A stretch of 64,000 nucleotides of DNA, from contig CAIWDD010000005.1 in assembly GCA_903911355.1 (NCBI GenBank), positions 1 to 64,000 on the forward strand. Reading direction: 5' to 3'. Below, piece after piece: positions 8,499-18,128 of the stretch. Under the pieces are notes generated by a model. The model searched no databases and was not told where the DNA came from. It saw nothing but the letters and a program-made list of their open reading frames with translations. Each line of letters starts with the position of its first letter. Position 1 is the first letter of the stretch. The position numbers and the translations under genes are program-made. Source of the DNA: an uncultured Nodularia sp. (lineage in GTDB: Bacteria; Cyanobacteriota; Cyanobacteriia; Cyanobacteriales; Nostocaceae).

Positions 8499-9155
8499 TC
8501 AACCAATTTCCCGATGATGTATGACCCCCTGTGGGCAATTATGTGACTGCTGTTGCTTCTGGCAATGAGCAAAATGCTTATCCATAATTGCCGGAACTTG
8601 TGTATATGGAATACGACTATAACGGGTTTTGTCTGGCATCACTATATTAGGTCCAGCCTTGCATTTTTTCATACAGCCAGTACCTTTAATACTCACTTGA
8701 TCTTCCAACCCACGATGACTTAAAGCAGCCTCCAACGCTTGACAAACTGCTTTACCGCCACGCTTCATACAATCAGACTTGTGACACACCAAAATAGTGT
8801 CTTTATTTTTACTTATTTTTTCCTGCGTGTTTTTGATGGCTGGGGGTTCTATGACTGAGGTAACCGTTGCAACCGTCTCCATATGAGAACGTACTGCCAT
8901 CACACGCTCCGCCTTCAATATAACTTTATCTTTTTTTATATCATGCTTTTGAAAACCAACAACTTGCAGCCAACTACCAGGCGCTAAACGCAAGTCAAAA
9001 GCGGCGCGTAAATGTTTAGCAAGTTTAACATAGCATTCACCCTCAGCAGTGTGTAATAACAAGCCCTTGAGGTTGTAGCCATCTTTAATGACAAAATCTA
9101 TGAATTTTCCTTCTAGGCGAAATTCCGATATTTCTCTACTGTAAGATGCACTCAT
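8499..9155 (-). CDS. (2Fe-2S) ferredoxin domain-containing (thioredoxin-like) protein
   Basis: A 218-residue protein. The C-terminal half (residues 120-200) has the thioredoxin-like [2Fe-2S] ferredoxin fold: ILVCHKSDCMKRGG with the first cysteines, then GTGCMKKCKAGPNIVMPD with the second pair, giving the four-Cys ligand set seen in the ferredoxins related to NuoE and HoxE. The N-terminal half (residues 1-90) is a beta-rich domain (FRLEGKFIDFVIKDGYNLKGLLLHT) typical of a cyanobacterial family with this ferredoxin tail. The partner is unknown, and no hydrogenase or NDH genes are adjacent. A role as a soluble electron carrier or redox sensor is inferred from the fold alone. Confidence 0.85.
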   Translation of the reverse strand: MSASYSREISEFRLEGKFIDFVIKDGYNLKGLLLHTAEGECYVKLAKHLRAAFDLRLAPGSWLQVVGFQKHDIKKDKVILKAERVMAVRSHMETVATVTSVIEPPAIKNTQEKISKNKDTILVCHKSDCMKRGGKAVCQALEAALSHRGLEDQVSIKGTGCMKKCKAGPNIVMPDKTRYSRIPYTQVPAIMDKHFAHCQKQQQSHNCPQGVIHHREIG

Positions 9156-9211
9156 TTTGCTTAATCTCTCCTTAACTAACTCAGCCTAAATAGGTGTTAT
9201 GTGTCAAAACT

Positions 9212-9502
9212 TCAGAAATTTCGGTAACGAGTTTTCCAGCAGCATTCCAGACTCCAAATCAAATCCTGTCGAGATGCTGTTAACTGCTGTATTACAGACC
9301 AGACTTGAACCATTGCTAAAGGGGTGTTCATCTCAACCCTCAAGGGTTGGTTAGTCTCACAGGAACAGGGGATATCTAACTCCCGTAAGCGTTTATACAC
9401 TTGCCATCGGTCTGCCCAGTCCACCTCTACGCCTACAATAAAATTTTTCTCGATTTGTGAACGTAACCGTTTCAACAGACTAGCCCTCAACTTGCAACCC
9501 AT
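9212..9502 (-). CDS. Conserved small protein of unknown function
   Basis: A 96-residue reading frame with ordinary cyanobacterial composition: basic N-terminus (LRASLLKRLRSQIEKN), then a hydrophobic and aromatic-rich body (VGVEVDWADRWQVYKRLRELDIPC) containing three Cys. There is no signal peptide or membrane helix. It lies 56 bp downstream of the ferredoxin-like gene start, on the same strand and upstream in transcription order, so the two may be an operon. I recognise no named domain. The regular amphipathic pattern makes it a likely real gene. Confidence 0.65.
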   Translation of the reverse strand: MGCKLRASLLKRLRSQIEKNFIVGVEVDWADRWQVYKRLRELDIPCSCETNQPLRVEMNTPLAMVQVWSVIQQLTASRQDLIWSLECCWKTRYRNF

Positions 9503-10090
9503 TAGTGCTTTAAGCCCCTGAACTGAAAAATCTTGGGGAATAATGCCTCTTTAATATCAGCATACCTTAAATGAAAAGATTTCTCAATAAAATCAAAAAA
9601 AGATCACAAATTTCTCATACTTTCCGGTTATGAATTAGGAAGTGGGTAGTGGTGAGTGTGGGAGGAATAGGCGATTGAGTTTTGACTCATTGCGACCAAT
9701 GACTGGAAATCTCCCATGTTTGAGCGGTAAAATGACTGAAATTGTTAAACTTCATCGCCTAGAAGGTGAAAATTTTACTAATTCCCCTAATTACCTGGGT
9801 TGTTTGGCGGGTGGAAAGGTAAAGATCATCTCCTTTGCTGATGAAAAACCTGAAAGTTGGAAGGGATGAGATTGGTTATGTTTAGAAAATAATTGCTAGA
9901 TACTTTTATTAGTTGATTAATCATAAATGTGATGAGATCCCTGCCATGATTCCAGTTCTCATAAAAACCATATTTACAGAAATAAAAATCTAATTTTTTT
10001 GTTATTAATCGCTGTTGATTCCTTCTAGAGATGTTAATATATAAAAGATAAGCAGTTAAAAGCCATAACTGTGAAAAAGCGAGGAGAACA
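9503..10090. other. Intergenic region upstream of dps
   Basis: I see no convincing gene here. A 75-codon frame at 9642-9869 has a poor composition and no ribosome site. The last 100 bases are very A/T-rich and contain the dps ribosome site GAGGAGA at 10081-10087, and the dps promoter presumably lies there. Confidence 0.5.
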
Positions 10091-10645
10091 ATGTCTGATA
10101 CACAAACTTTAGTACAAAATTTTGGTCAGGTTTATGACAATCCTGTACTGCTAGATCATAATGTTACTGCTCCGGTAACAGAAGGTTTCAACGTTGTATT
10201 AGCTAGCTTCCAAGCACTATATTTACAATATCAAAAGCATCATTTTGTAGTAGAAGGTTCAGAATTTTACTCACTGCATGAGTTCTTTAGCGACAACTAC
10301 GAACAAGTACAAGGTCATGTCCATGAAATTGGCGAGCGCCTAAACGGGCTGGGTGGTGTACCAGCGGCTAGTTTTAGTAAGTTAGCGGAACTCACCTGTT
10401 TTGAGCCAGAATCCGACGGTGTATATTCTTGCCGCCAAATGATAGAAAATGATTTAGCAGCAGAACAAGCCATTATTAAGGTTATTCGTCGTCAAGCTTC
10501 TCAGGCAGAGAGTTTAGGCGACCGTGGTACCCGCTATCTCTATGAAAAAATTCTGTTAAAAACTGAGGAAAGGGCTTACCATTTAGCTCATTTCCTGGGT
10601 AAAGATAGCTTAACTTTAGGATTTGTCCAAACTGCTGAAAATTAG
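10091..10645 (+). CDS. dps: Dps-family miniferritin with His-substituted ferroxidase centre
   Basis: A 184-residue four-helix Dps protein that would assemble as a dodecamer, store iron and detoxify peroxide. The family pattern is visible: a His-rich end of helix A ([15 protein letters not shown]), the LHEFF segment, and [14 protein letters not shown]. In canonical Dps the last segment reads DXXAER; here the Asp ligand is replaced by His (HVHEIGER). This matches the His-type ferroxidase site described for Nostoc punctiforme NpDps4, so iron chemistry may differ from classical Dps. A strong GAGGAGA ribosome site precedes the ATG by 3 bases, and a clear terminator follows, so the gene is monocistronic. 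Confidence 0.92.
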   Translation: MSDTQTLVQNFGQVYDNPVLLDHNVTAPVTEGFNVVLASFQALYLQYQKHHFVVEGSEFYSLHEFFSDNYEQVQGHVHEIGERLNGLGGVPAASFSKLAELTCFEPESDGVYSCRQMIENDLAAEQAIIKVIRRQASQAESLGDRGTRYLYEKILLKTEERAYHLAHFLGKDSLTLGFVQTAEN

Positions 10646-10719
10646 AGTTTGATAGTTTGATTCGCGTCAAGTCTTCTCTCAGATAGGAGTTGACAGACTT
10701 AAACATTAAGAAGATATAC

Positions 10720-10766
10720 AAAAGCCAGGTGTTTTAACTCCCAAGGGTTGAAACACCTGCTTTTTT
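10720..10766 (+). terminator. Rho-independent terminator of dps
   Basis: A hairpin with arms AGGTGTTT and AAACACCT, extended by flanking AAAAGC/GCTTTT pairing, followed by TTTTTT at 10761-10766. This is a classical intrinsic terminator about 75 bases after the dps stop. Confidence 0.88.
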
Positions 10767-11377
10767 AATGTATGGCAATAATGGTCAAGCTAGTTAGAAC
10801 ATAAACTTACTATGAAACTTGGAGGATATATGAAAAGTTTTTGGCGAAAATAATTCGCTACTATACCAAGGATGGATTGATGAAAAACCAAGGCTTTTAA
10901 GCCCGGGTTCGTGGCTTTTGCCTGAGTAGATATGATTTCCAATCACTCAAATTAGATAAAGTTCTCAGATATATTCTAAAAAGTATTAGTTGCAATTGAA
11001 AATATTTACTAATACTCAAATTTTTGTTATTGATAATTTCTACTATTAGTAGAAAACTTACATATGTTAAGAAAAATGTGATGGGACATGGGAAGAAAAT
11101 TAGACCTTTACCTCAAAAATTGCTTGATGGTGGGAAAAGCAGTGGAACTTATGGAGGATTCATATATTTTGTAATCAGCCATACTGCACAAGGATAGTAC
11201 AGCCACAAAAAGGTAGGCTATAGTAGTTTCCTTGATACAATGGCTGGCGTATTAGGTAAGTGCCCCCAGTCCCTATGCGCTATCGAACCTGGAAAACTTA
11301 ATAATAAATAATCTGACAAAGGCGAAAGACCTTTAAAATAATCAGGATTTGTATTCTCTTACTCCAACGCAACAACT
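10767..11377. other. Intergenic region between dps and carB with a possible micro-ORF
   Basis: No standard gene. At 10830-10853 a seven-codon frame (MKSFWRK) has a textbook GGAGG at 10821-10825, and the same frame also opens at the ATG at 10812. Further on, a small hairpin AAAGG/CCTTT with a seven-base loop lies at 11318-11334, about 45 bases before carB. The carB promoter and leader are expected in the last 200 bases. Confidence 0.4.
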
Positions 11378-14300
11378 ATGCCCCGCCGTCAAGACATCCG
11401 GAAAATACTACTGTTAGGCTCTGGTCCTATCGTCATCGGTCAAGCCTGTGAATTCGACTACTCCGGTACTCAAGCCTGTAAAGCACTGCGAGAAGAAGGC
11501 TATGAAGTAGTCTTAGTTAATTCTAACCCGGCAACAATTATGACCGATCCAGAAACAGCGGATCGCACCTATATTGAGCCACTAACACCGGATATGGTCG
11601 AAAAGGTGATCGCCAAAGAACGTCCTGATGCCCTCCTACCTACCATGGGAGGACAAACAGCACTCAATCTTGCCGTAGCCCTAGCGAAAAATGGCGCATT
11701 GGATAAGTATAACGTTGAACTAATCGGCGCTAAATTACCAGCCATAGAGAAAGCGGAAGACCGCAAACTGTTTAATGAAGCTATGGAAAAAATCGGGGTG
11801 GCTGTTTGTCCTAGTGGTACGGCTTCATCTTTATCAGCGGCCAAAGAAATCGCCGATCGCATTGGCAGTTATCCCCTAATTATACGTCCTGCCTTTACAA
11901 TGGGCGGGACTGGTGGCGGTATTGCCTACAATCAAGAAGAATTTGAAGAAATGGCACAGGTAGGTATAGATGCTAGCCCAGTGTCGCAAATTCTCATAGA
12001 CCAATCCCTACTCGGTTGGAAAGAATACGAGTTGGAAGTCATGCGGGATTTGGCAGATAATGTAGTGATTATCTGTTCCATCGAAAACCTAGACCCGATG
12101 GGGATTCACACCGGTGATTCCATTACTGTTGCCCCTGCCCAAACGCTGACTGATAAGGAATATCAGAGGCTCCGGGATATGGCAATTAAAATTATCCGGG
12201 AGATTGGCGTAGAAACCGGCGGCTCTAATATCCAATTTGCGGTTAATCCCGTGACTGGTGATGTGGTGGTGATTGAAATGAACCCTCGTGTTTCCCGCAG
12301 TTCCGCCCTAGCTTCCAAAGCTACGGGGTTCCCCATTGCCAAAATTGCGGCCAAGCTAGCTGTGGGATACACTCTGGATGAAATTAAAAATGATATCACT
12401 AAGCAAACTCCCGCATCTTTTGAACCGACTATTGACTATGTAGTTACTAAAATTCCCCGCTTCGCTTTTGAAAAGTTTCCTGGTTCTGACCCTGTGCTGA
12501 CAACTCAAATGAAGTCAGTGGGTGAAGCCATGGCGATTGGGCGGACATTTAATGAGTCTTTCCAAAAGGCTTTCCGTTCTCTAGAAACTGGACGGGCTGG
12601 CTGGGGTTGTGACCAATCGGAAAAGTTGCCTAGTGGTGAACAAATTCGCGCTCAATTGCGAACCCCTCATCCCGATCGCATTTTTGCGGTGCGCCATGCT
12701 TTACAATTGGGGTTAAGTAGCGAGGAAATCTACGAACTTACGGCCATTGATCCGTGGTTCTTGGATAAAATGCAGCAACTGCTGGATGTGGAAAAGTTCC
12801 TGAAGCGCACACCTTTACAACAGTTGACAAAAGAGCAGTTATATGCAATTAAACGGGATGGCTTTAGCGATCGCCAGATTGCCTTTGCTACTAAGACGAG
12901 TGAGGATGAAGTCCGCAATTACCGTAAACAATTGGGAGTAATTCCGGTTTATAAAACTGTAGATACCTGTGCGGCTGAGTTTGAAGCTTTTACTCCCTAC
13001 TATTACTCTACCTACGAAGCAGAAACCGAGGTTTTACCCACCACTAAGCCGAAAGTGATGATTTTGGGCGGTGGTCCTAACCGCATAGGCCAGGGAATTG
13101 AGTTTGACTATTGTTGTTGTCACGCGGCCTATGCTTTGAAGAAAGCGGGATTTGAGACAATTATGGTTAATTCTAATCCTGAAACGGTTTCTACAGATTA
13201 TGACACGAGCGATCGCCTGTACTTTGAGCCGTTAACCAAAGAAGATGTGATCAACATTATCGAAGCTGAAAATCCCGTAGGTATAATTATTCAGTTCGGG
13301 GGACAAACACCCCTAAAATTGGCGGTTCCTTTACAGGAATTTCTTAACCAGAACACCGATCTACCCACCAAAATTTGGGGAACATCGCCGGATTCCATTG
13401 ACATGGCGGAAGATCGAGAACGTTTCGAGAAGATTCTTAATCAGTTGAATATTTCTCAACCCCCTAATGGTATTGCTCGCAGTTACGAAGATGCGCTGAT
13501 TGTCGCTCAACGCATTGGTTATCCAGTGGTAGTGCGCCCTAGTTACGTGTTGGGAGGACGGGCCATGGAAATTGTCTATTCTGATACAGAATTAGAACGT
13601 TACATGACCTTTGCCGTTCAGGTAGAACCAGATCATCCTATTTTAATTGATAAGTTTCTCGAAAATGCCATTGAAGTCGATGTGGATGCCATCGCTGATC
13701 ACACGGGGAATGTGGTGATTGGTGGCATTATGGAACACATTGAGCAGGCGGGTATTCACTCAGGGGATTCTGCCTGTTCTCTACCATCCATTTCCCTGTC
13801 TCCAGCAGTTCTGCAACAAATCCGCACTTGGACGGTGCAATTAGCTCAAGCATTGTCTGTGGTGGGATTGATGAATATTCAGTTTGCTGTTGTGGGCGCG
13901 CAAGGGTATTCTCCCCAAGTTTATATTCTAGAGGCTAACCCCCGGGCTTCGCGTACTGTGCCATTTGTATCTAAAGCTACGGGTGTACCTTTAGCAAAAC
14001 TGGCATCTTTAATTATGTCGGGGAAAACTTTAGCAGAACTCAACTTAACTCAGGAAGTGATTCCATCTCATATCGCTGTGAAGGAAGCGGTATTACCGTT
14101 TAATAAATTTCCGGGAACTGACACTATATTAGGGCCAGAAATGCGCTCGACTGGTGAGGTAATGGGGATTGACACCGACTTTGGGCGGGCTTTTGCTAAG
14201 GCAGAATTAGCTGCTGGAGAGTTTTTACCCCTTAAGGGTACTGTGTTTGTCTCCATGAGCGATCGCGATAAATCTGACGCGGCGAATGTGGTGAAGGAAC

Positions 14301-14653
14301 TGATGCAATTGGGCTTTACGGTCATGGCTACATTAGGTACACGCCGTGTCCTCCAGGAACATGGGCTAGATGTTGAGTTAGTCCTGAAACTCCATGAAGG
14401 TCGTCCCCACGTGCTGGATGCAATTAAAAATCAGAAAATTCAATTGATTATTAATACACCTTCTGGGGAAGAAGCCCAAACTGATGCTAGGTTAATCCGG
14501 CGTACAGCCTTAGCCTACAAAATCCCCATTGTGACTACTATTGCTGGCGCTAGAGCTACTGTGGCAGCTATTCGTTCGCTGCAAAATACTACTTTAGATG
14601 TCAAGGTGATCCAAGATTACTGCAAGGTGGGTGAATTAGAGGCTAGCACCTGA
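11378..14653 (+). CDS. carB: Carbamoyl-phosphate synthase large subunit
   Basis: A full-length (1091 residues) CarB. It makes carbamoyl phosphate from bicarbonate, ATP and the ammonia channelled from CarA, feeding arginine and pyrimidine synthesis. The two homologous ATP-grasp halves are evident: the N-half begins with [20 protein letters not shown], the C-half with [17 protein letters not shown] near residue 565. Each has the ATP-grasp core ([14 protein letters not shown] and [14 protein letters not shown]). The C-terminal MGS-like allosteric domain ([11 protein letters not shown] to [10 protein letters not shown]) follows from about residue 950. carA is not adjacent. The gene ends with a strong terminator and is monocistronic in this window. 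Confidence 0.98.
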   Translation: MPRRQDIRKILLLGSGPIVIGQACEFDYSGTQACKALREEGYEVVLVNSNPATIMTDPETADRTYIEPLTPDMVEKVIAKERPDALLPTMGGQTALNLAVALAKNGALDKYNVELIGAKLPAIEKAEDRKLFNEAMEKIGVAVCPSGTASSLSAAKEIADRIGSYPLIIRPAFTMGGTGGGIAYNQEEFEEMAQVGIDASPVSQILIDQSLLGWKEYELEVMRDLADNVVIICSIENLDPMGIHTGDSITVAPAQTLTDKEYQRLRDMAIKIIREIGVETGGSNIQFAVNPVTGDVVVIEMNPRVSRSSALASKATGFPIAKIAAKLAVGYTLDEIKNDITKQTPASFEPTIDYVVTKIPRFAFEKFPGSDPVLTTQMKSVGEAMAIGRTFNESFQKAFRSLETGRAGWGCDQSEKLPSGEQIRAQLRTPHPDRIFAVRHALQLGLSSEEIYELTAIDPWFLDKMQQLLDVEKFLKRTPLQQLTKEQLYAIKRDGFSDRQIAFATKTSEDEVRNYRKQLGVIPVYKTVDTCAAEFEAFTPYYYSTYEAETEVLPTTKPKVMILGGGPNRIGQGIEFDYCCCHAAYALKKAGFETIMVNSNPETVSTDYDTSDRLYFEPLTKEDVINIIEAENPVGIIIQFGGQTPLKLAVPLQEFLNQNTDLPTKIWGTSPDSIDMAEDRERFEKILNQLNISQPPNGIARSYEDALIVAQRIGYPVVVRPSYVLGGRAMEIVYSDTELERYMTFAVQVEPDHPILIDKFLENAIEVDVDAIADHTGNVVIGGIMEHIEQAGIHSGDSACSLPSISLSPAVLQQIRTWTVQLAQALSVVGLMNIQFAVVGAQGYSPQVYILEANPRASRTVPFVSKATGVPLAKLASLIMSGKTLAELNLTQEVIPSHIAVKEAVLPFNKFPGTDTILGPEMRSTGEVMGIDTDFGRAFAKAELAAGEFLPLKGTVFVSMSDRDKSDAANVVKELMQLGFTVMATLGTRRVLQEHGLDVELVLKLHEGRPHVLDAIKNQKIQLIINTPSGEEAQTDARLIRRTALAYKIPIVTTIAGARATVAAIRSLQNTTLDVKVIQDYCKVGELEAST

Positions 14654-14673
14654 GAATTTCGGGCTTATAAGAA

Positions 14674-14710
14674 CAAAGTGGTCAACTTTGCCTGACCACT
14701 TTGCTTTTTT
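14674..14710 (+). terminator. Rho-independent terminator of carB
   Basis: A perfect 11-bp stem, CAAAGTGGTCA paired with TGACCACTTTG around an eight-base loop, followed by CTTTTTT. It lies 20 bases after the carB stop codon. Confidence 0.93.
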
Positions 14711-14793
14711 GGGGAATGTCCACTCAGCAGTATTTACAAGAAAAATTAAGTAATTATTATAGAACCATAATTATTATTTATATTGAGATATGT

Positions 14794-15385
14794 TAAGAAA
14801 TATGAGCGGATACGGTTAGTATTTCGTAATGGGATAAGTCTGGATACGCTCTTAGCACGGCTATGGTGCGGGGTTAAAGTCCTTCGTAATCAAGAGGATA
14901 CAAATGTGATCGAACTCTATAAGTTGTGTCTATGGCAAGACGCATAGATTAAAACAGGAGGAAAAGGGCAAAATAGAACACTTGTTGTGATTAAACCTGT
15001 GGATTTCGCCAATTCTGTCCACTGGTACTGTTTCTAACCATTGCTAAAGATAATGATATTCATTAGTAAATGTCACAAAAATCAGCGTCTACAGGTATTG
15101 GCATCTTTTATCATAAATGTTACAGTTTTTAATATAGATACAAAAAATGTTTGATTTATTAAGTTTTATCTAACCTAAGACAGATGTGGAAAATGAGACA
15201 TAAATTATAGAGTCGAGCCGCCAAGCCCTAAGCCAGGGAACAAAGTAGCCGATGATCACATCGGAATGTATAAAGTAGTAACCTGAGCACCAGGTATTAT
15301 TCTCACTGGGTTATATCCCACAACAACAAAGATCAGTTAATTACCCTACCGTTACATCCATCATTAATTACCAAAGAGTAGCGCC
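14794..15385 (+). promoter_or_regulatory. Long structured 5' leader of the group 2 sigma factor gene
   Basis: About 590 bases without a reading frame but with several hairpins: GAGCG (14804-14808) with CGCTC (14847-14851); TCTATG (14929-14934) with CATAGA (14943-14948); CCGATG (15249-15254) with CATCGG (15259-15264); and ACCTG (15281-15285) with CAGGT (15291-15295). The block 14850-14970 is G/C-richer than its A/T-rich surroundings and looks like an RNA rather than spacer. It may be a long regulatory 5' UTR or a separate small RNA gene ahead of the promoter. I do not recognise a known riboswitch class. Confidence 0.45.
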
Positions 15386-16342
15386 ATGAAGACCGCTCAG
15401 ACAGCCACAGACCTCGTGCGGACTTACCTGCGTGAGATTGGCCGTGTGCCACTCTTAAGCCACGAGGAGGAAATTTTCTACGGTAAACAGGTGCAATTTT
15501 CTCGGATTTTGCACGATGTCAGGGATTCTCTGGTTAACCAAGAGGGTCGTCAACCTAGTCTAGAAGAGTGGGCGAAAGCTGCAAATCTAGAAGTAACAGA
15601 GTTGAAAGATGCGATCGCCCAGGGTGAAATCGCTAAACGCAAGATGGTAGAAGCCAATTTGCGTCTGGTAGTATCAGTTGCCAAAAAGTACATTAAGCGT
15701 AACGTTGATCTATTGGATTTGATTCAAGAAGGTAGTATTGGGATGCAGCGGGGTGTAGAAAAGTTTGACCCCACCAAGGGGTACAGATTTTCTACCTATG
15801 CTTATTGGTGGATACGTCAAGCCATCACCAGGGCGATCGCTGAAAAGGCTCGGACTATCCGATTACCAATTCACATTACTGAAAAACTCAATAAAATCAA
15901 AAAGGCACAACGGCAATTATCGCAACAACTGGGACGCGCACCGTCAGCTGCTGAACTGGCTCTAGAGTTAGATTTAACACCCAAACAGGTACGAGAGTAT
16001 CTGGAAAAGGCGCGGTTACCTTTATCTTTAGATTTGCGGTTGGGTGATAACTACGACACCGAACTGGGGGAAATGTTAGAAGATCCCGGAGCTTCTCCAG
16101 AAGAGTTTGTCATGCAGTCTTCTCTATCTTCTGACTTAGAGCGCCTCATGGATGAACTTACCCCGCAACAAAAGGAGGTAATTAAATTGCGCTTTGGCTT
16201 ACTAGATGGACAAGCTCTAACTTTGGCGAAAATAGGTGATCTTCTCCAGATTAGCCGTGAACGAGTCCGGCAAATCGAACGAGAAGCCTTAAGTAAACTT
16301 CGTAAATCTAAAGCTAACATGAATGAATATTTAGCAAGTTGA
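15386..16342 (+). CDS. RNA polymerase sigma factor, group 2 (RpoD/SigA family)
   Basis: A 318-residue sigma-70 factor with regions 1.2 to 4.2 but without the longer N-terminal extension of the principal SigA. Region 1.2 starts at [22 protein letters not shown]; region 2 contains [31 protein letters not shown] and [14 protein letters not shown]; region 3 has [15 protein letters not shown]; and region 4.2 ends with [21 protein letters not shown]. The length fits non-essential group 2 factors (SigB to SigE), which handle carbon, nitrogen, light and stress responses in cyanobacteria. I cannot tell which one from the sequence, though SigD or SigB are the nearest in size. It is preceded by an unusually long structured leader and followed by its own terminator. 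Confidence 0.92.
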   Translation: MKTAQTATDLVRTYLREIGRVPLLSHEEEIFYGKQVQFSRILHDVRDSLVNQEGRQPSLEEWAKAANLEVTELKDAIAQGEIAKRKMVEANLRLVVSVAKKYIKRNVDLLDLIQEGSIGMQRGVEKFDPTKGYRFSTYAYWWIRQAITRAIAEKARTIRLPIHITEKLNKIKKAQRQLSQQLGRAPSAAELALELDLTPKQVREYLEKARLPLSLDLRLGDNYDTELGEMLEDPGASPEEFVMQSSLSSDLERLMDELTPQQKEVIKLRFGLLDGQALTLAKIGDLLQISRERVRQIEREALSKLRKSKANMNEYLAS

Positions 16343-16347
16343 GTACA

Positions 16348-16370
16348 GACGCGAGTGATCGCGTCTTTCT
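16348..16370 (+). terminator. Intrinsic terminator of the sigma factor gene
   Basis: A G/C-rich 7-bp stem, GACGCGA paired with TCGCGTC around GTGA, followed by a short T-rich run (TTTCT). It lies 5 bases after the stop codon. Confidence 0.8.
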
Positions 16371-16568
16371 CAGGAATACTTGTGAGCAGAGTTTAGGTTA
16401 AGATGAGAAAGTACGCTACTAGAGGTACGGTTACATCGACTTTAAGCATGGACTTAGACTGTTAAATTAGATTGATAGGAACAGTTGATGGGCTGTTCAA
16501 ATAAGTAAATTATTATTCAAGTTCAAACACCACACTACAGTTATTAGTGTGAGTACAGGAGGTACAAG

Positions 16569-16913
16569 ATGAGTAACCAATCCAAGAAGGTCTCAGAATT
16601 TTTTAACGGTGATTCAGAAACTACTAACTTACTGTGGCAATACGTTAAATCTCTGACTCCGGACACAGTTACCCAACTATCAAAGCCAACTTCCTCTGAA
16701 GTTATTCAGGTAATGGAGCGTAATATCATTGGATTATTAGGCAACCTACCTTCAGAACACTTCGACATTACAATCACCACCAGTCGGGAAAGTCTTGGTC
16801 AGCTACTGGCTTCCGCAATGATTAGTGGTTATTTTCTCCGGAACGCTGAACAGAGAATGCATTTTGAAACTGTTTTACAAGGAACCGAAGAGAATCATCA
16901 CGCAGTTGACTAA
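16569..16913 (+). CDS. DUF760 domain-containing protein
   Basis: A 114-residue protein of the DUF760 family, which is found in cyanobacteria and plastids: NLLWQYVKSLTPDTVTQLSKP and FDITITTSRESLGQLLASAMISGYFLRNAEQRM are the recognisable parts. There is no signal peptide or membrane helix. A strong AGGAGG ribosome site at 16558-16563 fixes the ATG. A plant DUF760 protein is linked to stress responses, but no biochemical function is established. The gene is followed by a short spacer and the mutT-like gene. Confidence 0.85.
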   Translation: MSNQSKKVSEFFNGDSETTNLLWQYVKSLTPDTVTQLSKPTSSEVIQVMERNIIGLLGNLPSEHFDITITTSRESLGQLLASAMISGYFLRNAEQRMHFETVLQGTEENHHAVD

Positions 16914-16980
16914 TGATTTCTAATTTTACCTAAGAAAGTCAATATTGTTACCTAAATCTTACATCAAACGCCTTCAGGCA

Positions 16981-17085
16981 ATGGGCGTGCGTGCTGGGCA
17001 TTTAGTCTCCGGGGAGGATGGACTCACCAAGAATCCCCTTAACTTTTTTACTTTAGCGGAGTCTCCACCCCCCGATAATATATGA
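16981..17085 (+). CDS. Possible small ORF coupled to mutT (34 aa)
   Basis: A 34-codon frame (MGVRAGHLVSGEDGLTK... ending SPPPDNI) whose TGA overlaps the mutT ATG as ATGA, the arrangement of translationally coupled genes. It has no strong ribosome site of its own, and upstream TTG codons would extend it by about 12 residues. I recognise no family. It could be a leader peptide or chance. Confidence 0.25.
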   Translation: MGVRAGHLVSGEDGLTKNPLNFFTLAESPPPDNI

Positions 17086-17504
17086 GTACAACTAGTTCTT
17101 ATTGCCAACCTCACAAAATTATCGGTGTGGCGGTAATTTGGAACCAGCATCAGCAAATTTTAATTGATCGTCGTCTTCCCCAAGGTGTGATGGGTGGTTT
17201 ATGGGAGTTTCCCGGAGGCAAAATTGAGCCTGGTGAAACCATCGAAGAATGTATTAAACGGGAAATTAAAGAAGAACTAGCCATAGAAATCTCAGTGGGA
17301 GAGCATTTAATTACTATTGACCATACTTATACTCATTTGCGGGTTACTCTGATGGTGTATCATTGTTGTCTAATTATGGGTATTCCTCAAACCATAGGCT
17401 GCGATGAAATTTGCTGGGTGGATTTGGATGATCTGGAAAAATTTACCTTTCCCGAGGCTAATAGTCAAATTATCGCGGCGTTAAGGCGGGAAGTTAAAAA
17501 TTGA
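17082..17504 (+). CDS. mutT: 8-oxo-dGTP diphosphatase-like Nudix protein
   Basis: A 140-residue MutT-type protein. It opens with IIGVAVIWNQHQQILIDRR, followed by LWEFPGGKIEPGETIEECIKREIKEEL, a full Nudix box with the MutT-specific LWEFPGGKIE lead that recognises oxidised guanine nucleotides. The likely role is removal of 8-oxo-dGTP and prevention of A:T to C:G transversions, relevant in a phototroph producing reactive oxygen. It is clearly different from the Nudix gene at 6705, which lacks this lead. The start overlaps the stop of a possible small upstream ORF. Confidence 0.92.
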   Translation: MSTTSSYCQPHKIIGVAVIWNQHQQILIDRRLPQGVMGGLWEFPGGKIEPGETIEECIKREIKEELAIEISVGEHLITIDHTYTHLRVTLMVYHCCLIMGIPQTIGCDEICWVDLDDLEKFTFPEANSQIIAALRREVKN

Positions 17505-17606
17505 TATTATTTTTGAATAAAAGACTTTTTGGTGTACTGGAGCCTGTTGCATTATCTAAGTAGTGATCTTGTTGCCGGGGAGATGATATAATATTTCATT
17601 AACTGC

Positions 17607-18083
17607 ATGGGTATCAGTAAGCAAATGCCTAAGACCGTTAGTGATGTTATGACCTGTGACCCAATTGTTGTGGGGAAGGAAACTCCGCTTCAGGAGGCCA
17701 TTCAAATTATGGCAGAAAAACGCATTAGTGGTTTACCGGTGGTGGATAATGCTGGTAAGCTGGTGGGTATTATTTCAGAAACAGACTTGATGTGGCAAGA
17801 AACTGGTGTGACTCCTCCGGCTTACATCATGTTTCTAGACAGCGTCATCTATTTACAAAATCCCGCTACTTATGAAAGGGAACTACACAAGGTATTGGGA
17901 CAAACTGTTGGGGAGGTAATGAGTCCCAATGCTGTAAGTATTTCACCGGATAAAACTGTGAAAGCAGCAGCACAATTGATGCATGAACGGAATGTTCACC
18001 GCCTACCAGTGATTGACGGCGAGAGTCAGGTGGTTGGTATCCTTACCCGTGGTGATATTGTTCGGGCTATGGCAAGTAGTTAA
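17607..18083 (+). CDS. CBS-domain pair protein
   Basis: A 158-residue protein made of two CBS motifs: VSDVMTCDPIVVGKETPLQEAI to GIISETDLMWQ, and VGEVMSPNAVSISPDKTVKAAA to GILTRGDIVRAM. A 35-residue insert (PPAYIMFLDSVIYLQNP) between the motifs is typical of cyanobacterial and plant CBS proteins. Such Bateman modules bind adenine nucleotides and regulate partners. Plant CBSX proteins act on thioredoxins, which is a possible but unproven parallel. A second ATG at 17625 (MPKTVSDVM) is a credible alternative start. No partner domain is fused. Confidence 0.9.
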   Translation: MGISKQMPKTVSDVMTCDPIVVGKETPLQEAIQIMAEKRISGLPVVDNAGKLVGIISETDLMWQETGVTPPAYIMFLDSVIYLQNPATYERELHKVLGQTVGEVMSPNAVSISPDKTVKAAAQLMHERNVHRLPVIDGESQVVGILTRGDIVRAMASS

Positions 18084-18128
18084 TATTCAAGGCTTTTTGA
18101 AAAAATTTACAACCTTTAGGACAAATAA

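Noticed and set aside
9642-9869. 75-codon ORF upstream of dps
   Set aside because: No ribosome site, poor composition and no recognisable family; the surrounding region behaves as a spacer.
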